Positions 13,701-25,700 of a stretch of 64,000 bases of DNA are shown piece by piece. Every line of letters starts with the position of its first letter. Position 1 is the stretch's first letter. Origin of the DNA: Glandiceps talaboti (taxonomy: Eukaryota; Hemichordata; Enteropneusta; Spengelidae); assembly GCF_964340395.1 (NCBI RefSeq), contig NC_135565.1:8233242-8297241 (forward strand). The letters are read 5' to 3'. Below the pieces are notes generated by a model. That model worked only from the letters and a program-made list of their open reading frames with translations, made no database searches and was not told the origin of the DNA. A program made the position numbers and the translations under genes.

Positions 13701-16700
13701 ATATATATGGTGATTTAGATAGTGAAAAGAGAAACGGAAAATATTAATTTTTATTATGATGGAATTTATTATTTTGAGGTTAAATGCCTCATTAAAACAT
13801 GATAGATTACTCCCATATACAAATTAGCATAATGGAATACGCATATAATTATTTAGATAACTGTTATTACTGTAGATAATTATGATATTTTGAATTGCCT
13901 TGTTACAGAACAATAATAAATTGTTTCCACACAATGCATATATCATGCCTATATGATGATTAGGTGGTGAAAAGAAAAACTGGAAATATTTTATATTATG
14001 ATGGATTTTATTATTTTGAGGCTAAGTGCCTCGTTATAACATAATAGATTACTTCCATATATCATATGCATATGATTATTTAGATGGTGAAAACACAGAA
14101 AAATGATAACTGTTATTATTATAAAATTAGTATTTATGATATTTTGAATTGCCTTGTTACAGAACAATAATAGATCATGTCCATACAATGCACACATCAT
14201 GCCTATATGATGATTTAGGTGGTGAAAAGAAAAACTGAAAATATTAATCACACGGAGCCCGCAGGTGCTATGTTTGCCAGGCCTGGGTGACTCTGGGATA
14301 GCCTGTGGACTGACTGGGAACGCCACAGCAACCTGATATAGAGTGTGCAGTATAGCCCTGTCATGTACATGTAGTCCCAAACCCGAATGGATCTCTGTAG
14401 CATTTGTATGTGTTTGTTTGTATTTGTCTGCATAACAGAATAATCACTGGGAGGAATTCCCAGCACACAAAAAATTAATTTATGTTATGATAGATTTTAT
14501 TATTTTGAAGCTAAACACCTCTTTAAAAATTGATATATTGCTTCCATATATCATATGCATATTGTTATTTAGATGGTGAACACATAGAAAAATAATAATT
14601 TGTATTATAATATTATAGATATGTTGAATTGCCTCATTATAACATAATAGATTCTTGCCATATACAATGCATGTATCATATTACTTAGATGCTAAATTTG
14701 AAAGCTGAAAATACTTTTGAGAGAATAGACTTAAATAATTTTGAGAGGACCAATGTCGGTACTCAGAGGTATTTTCACTCGTGCTTGCAGTGTTTTCTGC
14801 AGCACTTTTACTTGCTACATGCTCATAATGAAAGTATACTGCAGAGAATGCTTGTACGAATACCCGGAGGACACCACACTTGCACTCGTGGGTTTCTGTC
14901 TTAATATTTTGTGACATAAATGATAAAATTATCTCTTTGGAATCTATTAAGCAACTACTATTCTATTGTCGCATTTGATAAATTTTATTTAAAATCTTTA
15001 AAAAAACCCACATCAAATACAGTATTAAAAATGCATAGTTTTATCATACCCTAGTTGCTGGCCGGCTGACAATGAGTGGATTTCATTGTACCCTACTTGC
15101 TAGCTCACAATGCCAGGATTGTATATCTTAAGTGGCCAATTGAGAAAACTTGTTATAGTTTCACATTTAAATGGCATCTTACTAGGACACTAGAGATCCA
15201 AACTAAACAAAGCGGTAGAAACATCAAAAGAACCAATTTAATATTTGAAATTAGCAATTTCACTAAGGAGACATTGAAAAGATGAAACCATCAGGGAAAG
15301 GATATAGAGCAGACGCTACGTAATTTGAAAAGTAGAAAATTGATGATTAATTTTATTATAGTATTTAACATGATTTGTTAGTGAGTTGGTTACAGCAAGA
15401 CAATAATTTAAGTTGTCATTCATCTGAATGTAGGAGAGTGTAGGGTGACAGCGGGTGTAGTATTATAGGTGAGAGTGTATGCTGATAGCTGGTGTAGCGG
15501 TATAGGTGAGAGTGTATGCTGATAGCTGGTGTAGTGGTATAGGTGAGAGTGTATGGTGATAGCTGGTGTAGTGGTATAGGTGAGAGTGTATGGTGACAGC
15601 GGGTGTAGTATTATAGGTGAGAGTGTATGGTGATAGCTGGTGTAGGGGTATAGGTGAGAATGTATGGTGACAGCTGGTGTAGTGGTATAGGTGAGAGTGT
15701 ATGGTGATGGCTAGTGTAGTGGTATAGGTGAGAGTGTATGCAATCTGATTAAAATCCGATGTAGATGTCGGCTAATCGTGCATTGCTATCTAACCATCGT
15801 TATTTAGCTTGAATTGACCTTCGTAGTAGATGTTTACGTTTTTAGCCTGATCGCCTCCTCTACGATCGTAAATATCTACTACGAAGGTCAATTCAAGCTA
15901 AATAACGATGGTAAGATAGCAATGCACGATTAGCCGACATCTACATCGGATTTTAATCAGATTGAGAGTGTATGGTGACAGCTGGTGTAGTGGTATACCG
16001 TAGGTGAGAGTGTATGATGATGGCTAGTGTAGTGGTATAGCTTAATGATTTCATAGAAAGTAATGTACTTTGTATTCAACTTGTATATGGTTTGTTTGAA
16101 CTCTTCACCTCTGACCTCATTACCTCACCAAGATATTTTCTTATAAGAGTAAATTTGTTCTTCCCCCAAAGATATTTCTACAATTGTTAGGACAGCCAAA
16201 TAAGTACATTTTTGCACCAAAATAATTTATATATTTTGCGATCTGAAATTACTTGACTGTGTACCTTTTTCTGCCAATACTAGTATACTTCCATATAGCA
16301 AGCAATGAGCAGGATATATACATTACAAACAGAAAATTATGCACTTCTTTGCCCAAAAATGTTCTTTACATTTTCGATCTGACCCCATTTAGACAATCCT
16401 TATTTTGGCAAATTTGTCTATACAATGTATGTTGTGACAAATTGCATGTATTTGTTTGGACAGGATGATATAGTATAGTTATAAAATATGTAAAGTGTTG
16501 TATGAGTGATGATTATTTAATAATATATTTGAGCCAAGTGTTCAATGAAAATAACATGTGATTTTATAATACACATGTTCTTAATATAAGTCAAGTATAC
16601 AATTGAAAACAAGAATGTGTGCATGTTACGTATTACTTTGTCCTAAACTGTCTTTGCTGTCCCCCATATCACCATGATAGTGATTCAAAATGACAATAAA

Positions 16701-19700
16701 ATTGCTAACTATTTTGAATACTTGGAGGATAAATTTGATAATGCACACAAACAATGAAAAATGAAGTGCTGTCCGATCTGTGTGAACTGAAGAAACATAA
16801 TATTAAATAATTCTTATTGTTAATTAATGAAACATTTTTCTTCCATGTCTGTATGTTGGGAGGGAGGGGGTTAAGAGGGTACGGGTGGGGGTGCGGTGGG
16901 TTACATGTAACATGTAGCTGCTACACAGATTAAAAACAATAGCCTGTTGACACCCTTAGCATCCACCCAAGTTGCGCTACCACTGACCTATCAGTAACCA
17001 GTAACAAGTCTGTACATCATGATATTTTGAGGGTTAAAATTTGTACATATTAATTAGGGTAATTTGCATATTTTCTACACATTAAAATATGGGGATTATT
17101 ATTATTATTACAATTACAATCATTCATATTACAATTCTTTATTGTGTCCTTATCCAAATATGGATATTAGATCTATTTGCAATAAAGAGAGGAATAACAT
17201 CGACTTTTAAACGAATAAATAACAATACAATAATGAAACTTTGAGATTTAGATCTTCTGGCAGTGATGTTTGATTAACAAGAAATAGGAGACAAAGGAAA
17301 TAGGAGGTGATATAGTGAGAGATTAGCATGTCTGGAGTGATGCCCACAAGTTTAACCCATCAACTAGGCATACCTTGCAGTCTGTAACAGTCATAAACAG
17401 AACCATTCTCAGTCTCTGAAATAGAATATTACTACCTAAGTGTGTCATAAAAATAACAAACATTTAATTTCTTGGTTGGCACACTAACTTCTGCTCCATG
17501 TCACTTGACATGAGTATTAGGCACACATGAGAATAATCTTGTTCTATTTTGACCCTCAAGCATGAGATAAAATGTTGTTGCAGGTACTGAGAATAAGTCG
17601 ACCATCTTGTTCTATTTTGACCCTCTAGCATGAGATAAAATGCTCTTGCAGGTACTGAGAATAAGTCGACCATCTTGTTCTATTTTGACCCTCTAGCATG
17701 AGATAAAATGCTCTTGCAGGTACTGAGAATAAGTCGACCATCTTGTTCTATTTTGACCCTCTAGCATGAGATAAAATGCTATTGCAGGTACTGAGAATAA
17801 GTCAACCATCTTGTTCTACTTTGACCCTCTAGCTTGAGATAAAATGCTATTGCAGGTACTGAGAATAAGTCGACCATCTTGTTCTATTTTGATCCTCTAG
17901 CTTGAGATAAAATGCTATTGCAGGTACTGAGAATAAGTCGACCATCTTGTTCTATTTTTACCCTCTAGCATGAGTTAAAATGCTATTGCATGTACTGAGA
18001 ATAAGTCGACCATCTTGTTCTATTTTGACCCGCTAGCATGAGATAAAATGCTATTGCAGGTACTGAGAATAAGTCGACCATCTTGTTCTATTTTGACCCT
18101 CTAGCATGAGATAAAATGCTATTACAGGTACTGAGAATAAGTCGACCATCTTGTTCTATTTTGACCCTCTAGCATGAGATAAAATGCTATTGCAGGTACT
18201 GAGAATAAGTCGACCATCTTGTTCTATTTTGACCCTCTAGCATGAGATAAAATGCTATTACAGGTACTGAGAATAAGTCGACCATCTTGTTCTATTTTGA
18301 CCCTCTAGCATGAGATAAAATGCTCTTGCAGGTACTGAGAATAAGTCGACCATCTTGTTCTATTTTGACCCTCTAGCATGAGATAAAATGCTCTTGCAGG
18401 TACTGAGAATAAGTCGACCATCTTGTTCTATTTTGACCCTCTAGCATGAGATAAAATGCTATTGCAGGTACTGAGAATAAGTCAACCATCTTGTTCTACT
18501 TTGACCCTCTAGCTTGAGATAAAATGCTATTGCAGGTACTGAGAATAAGTCGACCATCTTGTTCTATTTTGACCCTCTAGCTTGAGATAAAATGCTATTG
18601 CAGGTACTGAGAATAAGTCGACCATCTTGTTCTATTTTTACCCTCTAGCATGAGTTAAAATGCTATTGCATGTACTGAGAATAAGTCGACCATCTTGTTC
18701 TATTTTGACCTGCTAGCATGAGATAAAATGCTATTGCAGGTACTGAGAATAAGTCGACCATCTTGTTCTATTTTGACCCTCTAGCATGAGATAAAATGCT
18801 ATTACAGGTACTGAGAATAAGTCGACCATCTTGTTCTATTTTGACCCTCTAGCATGAGATAAAATGCTATTGCAGGTTGTGTACCAAGAATTATCACTGC
18901 ATATACATGTACTAGACTCAAGAGGTGAACACATGTCATTATACACTGATCAATCATGAATGAGGGCAGATAGCAATCCCATTTGACTAATTTATTCACA
19001 TATAATATCAAACAGAAAGCAGTTATCTACTAATCCTTGTAAACATAGTTACTGAATAGATTGTCATGGATACTCAATAGGCATGATTGAATGAATTAAT
19101 GTATCATTAGTAGTAGTTCAGTGCATGCTGTCAACATAATGATATTAAATTACCCTTGAAAATGCAATGTTTGAAAACCATTTGAAAATGAAATTGCTGT
19201 TTTTTAAGAAGGAAAGTGAAAGCAGTTTGCAACTTCCCTCCTGATAAATGAAAAAGAAACCTTCTTCATTTCTCTTGTATCTATACTGCCCCCCCCCCTC
19301 TCTTTTGATAAATTTTGTGCTGCTACCCAAACCATACATTTTTAGCAACCTGTACCCTATCAATAATATGGAAACATGCCTAGCAACAAGATCATGCCCA
19401 TAGCAACAGTCATGTGTAAATGTTAAATAATTTAACAGTTAGCTTTTCTGTCTACTGTGTGGCTGGTGTTTTACCATGTACAGGCAATGAAAAAGGCTGA
19501 AAGGAAGAATGGGGTGATGTATGTTGGCATTGCTGGATATCAGTGTTTGCTTTGAGATTATTACTATGTTCAGACTGCAAGTGTAAATTTCACTCTGAGG
19601 TGACAGAAAGTAGTAAAACTAATAAGCTGGATTTGGGACTCCATTCATACTCCATTTTTGTACCTTACACAGGTACATGTAGATCACATACATTGTACCA

Positions 19701-22700
19701 TCATCCAATATTCATGACGGATTTTTGAATTAGCGGTTCAAGTGCGACTTTCCCGACTTGTTGAGCCAGCAAGTCGGGTGTCATAAAAATTGTTTGCATA
19801 TCTAAAGCTATTTGCAATGTCACTGATAATGGGTCAGTAAAACTGATAACAACTGATATGACATTGGGGGCTTCACACTTAGATATTGAGCTTAGCTTTG
19901 CCTGATGTGTTATGTACATGTAATAGTGCTTTATCACATTTGTAAATATGCCAACAAACATTATTCAGTGATAAGAAAGATAAGAAACCCTCCTTAGTGG
20001 CTTGATTTTGTAATGAGCATAGATTTCATTTGTTCCAATCATTTAGCAGCAACCCTGAACTTTAACCCATGAACCCTCCTTATCAAAGAAACTAAATACA
20101 CTTTCCTAATCAAATAGAAGTTTGTGTCAGACACAAAAGATAAGTTGACTCTAAACCCCCCATTGCACCTGACCTAAATTTAACCTGACTCAGAATCGAC
20201 ATGAAGTGTTCATATTTGTGTATTTTTAGGTAAGATTAGAGTCAACTCAGAGTCGATTCAGCTGGCTTAAAGTAAGAATGACCTGTATGACAGTGCATGT
20301 AGCAGGATGGAAATCATCCTCTGACACACAGTCTCCTCTATCAGGACTGTGTTTGACATTAAAAGTGACATGTAACTATGCCATAATCCCAATATTATGT
20401 TACATTTTCTATCTGTTCTGTGGAGAAATTGATGATGAATTAGATTTCCAAAAATATTATCTGATAGTGGTGTAGCAGTGTTTTTTTTGCTAAGGTTGGG
20501 AAAGCCCGGTAACAGAAAGGGGGAATATGGTAAAACTGGCATGCAGTATATATAGTTTCCAATGCATTGAACCATAATTTTGATGGGACATGACAAGGGA
20601 ACTTTTAGCTGCTTACCACCCTTAACAAAAACACAAAAACACAGGTAGGGGAACCCTGCTAACATGACTGGGGAACTTTGGTATTTTTCAGTTGCTTACC
20701 ACCCTTAACAAAAAACACAAAAACACTGGTATGGGAACCCTGGTAAAATGACAGGAGAACTTAGGTATTTTTTTTACTAGGTGCTTACCATCTTTAGCAA
20801 AATCACTGTATAGTTATTATAACAATGATAGTTAATCTTAATTGTTGATAATAATGTTACTATGGTAAGTTAAACTGATTTGTTTCTATGGTTACAGATT
20901 GCAGGTATTACAGTTTTGGCTGTTGGTGTATATGTCCTCATAAGTGCAAAGAAGGTAGCGGCCATCTTTGGTAGTGAGTTGTTACTTAACTCATCATATG
21001 TATTGATGATAGCTGGTGCCATTGCCATTATCATGGCATTCCTTGGTTGCTGTGGTGCCTGGAAAGAAATCAGATGCATACTAATAACAGTAAGTCTGGT
21101 ATAATAATAACCTTTATTTATACTGGATAGTTCTTTAAGTATATGAACACTTGTCACCCAAGAAGTACAGTTAGGGCCATCCCCCATGGGTTCAGTGTTA
21201 ACTTGATGCAGGAGGAAACCGGAGTACCCAGGGAAAACCTGTTTGGTAGAGTAAAACTGAACGACACTCTTCTTGCTTAACAGAGTGGTAAATTTAATCA
21301 AACCCTGAATGGGTGTGAACCCCAAGCACAGTGATAAGAGGCAAGTGGTTTAACCACTCAACCACTGACAACCCTGTAATCATTTATGCAGTGGGGAAGG
21401 TTGGATAATTTATATAATTTTTAGCGTGCAATTTGCAAAGGGGGAGGGACTGGGGGAGTCAAGGAAAAAGATACACCAGTTTGATGAAAAATCCCCCCCC
21501 CCAAAAAAAATAAATAAATAAATAAATAAATAAAAAAATAGAAAAATGTACATTTCCTATTGTTATTGAATACTTTATTTTTACTACTGTACTGTTTTCA
21601 TGGACTTGATCAAAATGACATGTTGGTTTGAATTGATCTCTCCCCACCTCTATCTTAATCCTGAATAATATATTAAATAATTTGGAAAATATACATATCT
21701 GCCTTGAACCAAGACCATGCCCATAGCAACAGCCAAATGGTGTTGCATATTACAAAAGTAACAACAGGGATGGATAGGCAAGTGAATATATATTTTTAGA
21801 ATGGATACAAATATACCTGGCATCAGTAATAGTCATCTGATGATGAATATTGCAAAGATAAAAATAGGAATGGGTAGGCAAGTGACTAATCATTTGCAAA
21901 TATGCCTAGCAACAAGGCCATGCCTATAGCAATGGTCGTACGATGATGCATATTACAAAAATAAAACAGGAATGGGTATGCAAGTGAATAAACATTAAAA
22001 AAATATATGGAAACATGCCTAGCAACAAGATCATGCCCATAGCAACAGTCAAGTGGTGGTGGTGAGTATTGCAAAGATAAAAACGGGAAGGGTAGGCATG
22101 TCTGTAAACATGTAAGAAATGATCCCAGGTTGGCCTATCAACAAGACCTTGCCCATAGCAACAGCCAAATGGTGTTGCGTATTGCAAAAGTAACAATGGG
22201 AAGGCAAATGAATACACATGAAAAAAAAGTATACAAATATGCCTAGCAACAGTCAAATGGTGTTTCATATTACAAAGTGACAAAATGAATGGGTAGGCAA
22301 ATGAATACACTTTCAAAGAAGTATGCAAAAGGTGCCTAGCAACAAGACCATGCCCATGGCAACAGCCAAATATCTGTATTTGCAAAGATAACATCTCTCT
22401 TGGACAGGCAAGTGGATAAATATTCAAAAAAATGTTTGCAGATATGCCTAGCAACTAGACTAAGCCTATAGCACCAGGTAAACAATGATAACATAATAAC
22501 ATTGCCAAATTTCCTACATTTTTTTTAATGTTACAAGTGAAAACATATAATTAAGTACGGCCAGCCTATTTGACCTCATTACTAAAATGTGTTTACAACT
22601 ACTTAAATTTTCATTTTATCTTTTTATTAATTTGTCACAAATACTAAATAATTTATGTACAATTTCCTTTTTTTTTCAGTATGTCATTGCATTGGTGATT

Positions 22701-25700
22701 ATCTTCATAGCTGAGTTGGTTGGCGGTGTTTTGGCATATGCATACAGAGATACGGTAAGTTGCATTGCTTAATTATTACCTTCATAGCTGAGTTGATAAA
22801 ATGAGTTTTGCAGGTGTACAGTGTGGTTATGAATTTGAAATTTAATGTACGATCGTAAATAGTATCATTTGGGTATGGATATTTTTGTAAAAATGTTCCT
22901 GTTTTGAAAGATGCCCCAGGTTTGTGGTCATATGCAATCTTGAACATCAAAGAGTGGCCACCATTTTGTTTGTCTTAGTTCAGACTCACCATGTCTTGTC
23001 CAATCGGAAAGGTGTTTTCTGATGACATTTAACATGAATATCATGATATTTAACTTTCCATATCAGAAGTGATATTTCATGTTAAACGTCATCAAGAACA
23101 GTCAATGATCTGCTGGGTGGGCATAGGTATATATATGCTAAGAGATAAGATCAATGATCTGCTGGGTGGGCATAGATATATGCTAAGAGATAAGATCAAT
23201 GATCTGCTGGGTGGGCATAGGTGTATGCTAAGAGATAAGATCAGTGATCTGCTGGGTGGGCATAGGTATATGCTAAGAGATAAGATCAATGATCTGCTGG
23301 GTGGGCATAGGTGTATGCTAAGAGATAAGATCAGTGATCTGCTGGGTGGGCATAGGTATATGCTAAGAGATAAGATCAATGATCTGCTGGGTGGGCATAG
23401 GTGTATGCTAAGAGATAAGATCAATGATCTACTGGGTGGGCATAGATATATGCTAAGAGATAAGATCAGTGATCTGCTGGGTGGGCATAGGTGTATGCTA
23501 AGAGATAAGATCAGTGATCTGCTGGGTGGGCATAGGTGTATGCTAAGAGATAAGATCAGTGATCTGCTGGGTGGGCATTGGTATACTGTATGCTAAGAGA
23601 TAAGATCAATGATCTGCTGGGTGGGCATAGGTGTACTGTATGCTAAGAGATAAGATCAATGATCTGCTGGGTGGGCATAGGTGTATGCTAAGAGATAAGA
23701 TCAGTGATCTGCTGGGTGGGCATAGGTGTATGCTAAGAGATAAGATCAGTGATCTGCTGGGTGGGCATAGATATATGCTAAGATATAAGATCAATGATCT
23801 GCTGGGTGGGCATAGGTGTATGCTAAGAGATAAGATCAATGATCTGCTGGGTGGGCATAGGTGTATGCTAAGAGATAAGATCAATGATCTGCTGGGTGGG
23901 CATTGGTATACTGTATGCTAAGAGATAAGATCAATGATCTGCTGGGTGGGCATAGGTGTACTGTATGCTAAGAGATAAGATCAATGATCTGCTGGGTGGG
24001 CATAGGTGTACTGTATGCTAAGAGATAAGATCAATGATCTGCTGGGTGGGCATAGATATATGCTAAGAGATAAGATCAATGATCTGCTGGGTGGGCATAG
24101 GTGTATGCTAAGAGATAAGATCAATGATCTGCTGGGTGGGCATAGGTGTATGCTAAGAGATAAGATCAATGATCTGCTGGGTGGGCATAGATATATGCTA
24201 AGAGATAAGATCAATGATCTGCTGGGTGGGCATAGATATATACTAAGAGATAAGATCAGTGATCTGCTGGGTGGGCATAGGTATATGCTAAGAGATAAGA
24301 TCAATGATCTGCTGGGTGGGCATAGGTGTATGCTAAGAGATAAGATCAGTGATCTGCTGGGTGGGCATAGGTGTATGCTAAGAGATAAGATCAGTGATCT
24401 GCTGGGTGGGCATAGATATATGCTAAGAGATAAGATCAATGATCTGCTGGGTGGGCATAGGTATATGCTAAGAGATAAGATCAGTGATCTGATGGGTGGG
24501 CATAGGTGTATGCTAAGATATAAGATCAATGATCTGGGTGGGCATAGGTATATGCTAAGAGATAAGATCAGTGATCTGCTGGGTGGGCATAGGTATATGC
24601 TAAGAGATAAGATCAGTGATCTACTGGGTGGGCATAGGTATATGCTAAGAGATAAGATCAGTGATCTGCTGGGTGGGCATAGGTATATGCTAAGAGATAA
24701 GATCAATGATCTGCTGGGTGGGCATAGGTGTATGCTAAGAGATAAGATCAGTGATCTACTGGGTGGGCATAGGTGTATACTAAGAGATAAGATCAATGAT
24801 CTGCTGGGTGGGCATAGATATATGCTAAGAGATAAGATCAATGATCTGCTGGGTGGGCATAGATATATGCTAAGAGATAAGATCAATGATCTGATGGGTG
24901 GGCATAGATATATGCTAAGAGATAAGATCAGTGATCTGCTGGGTGGGCATAGGTATATGCTAAGAGATAAGATCAGTGATCTGCTGGGTGGGCATAGATA
25001 TATGCTAAGAGATAAGATCAGTGATCTACTGGGTGGGCATAGGTGTATACTAAGAGATAAGATCAATGATCTGCTGGGTGGGCATAGATATATGCTAAGA
25101 GATAAGATCAGTGATCTGCTGGGTGGGCATAGATATATACTAAGAGATAAGATCAATGATCTGCTGGGTGGGCATAGGTGTATGCTAAGAGATAAGATCA
25201 ATGATCTGCTGGGTGGGCATAGGTATATGCTAAGAGATAAGATCAATGATCTGCTGGGTGGGCATAGATATATGCTAAGAGATAAGATCAGTGATCTACT
25301 GGGTGGGCATAGGTGTATGCTAAGAGATAAGATCAGTGATCTGCTGGGTGGGCATAGATATATGCTAAGAGATAAGATCAATAATCTGCTGGGTGGGCAT
25401 AGGTATATGCTAAGAGATAAGATCAGTGATCTGCTGGGTGGGCATAGGTGTATGCTAAGAGATAAGATCAATAATCTGCTGGGTGGGCATAGGTGTATGC
25501 TAAGAGATAAGATCAGTGATCTACTGGGTGGGCATAGGTATATACTAAGAGATAAGATCAGTGATCTGCTGGGTGGGCATAGATATATGCTAAGAGATAA
25601 GATCAATGATCTGCTGGGTGGGCATAGGTATATGCTAAGAGATAAGATCAGTGATCTGCTGGGTGGGCATAGATATATGCTAAGAGATAAGATCAATGAT

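Noticed and set aside
17532-18878. CRISPR-like direct repeats (also the other arrays)
   Set aside because: Units are contiguous without unique spacers; these are eukaryotic minisatellites.
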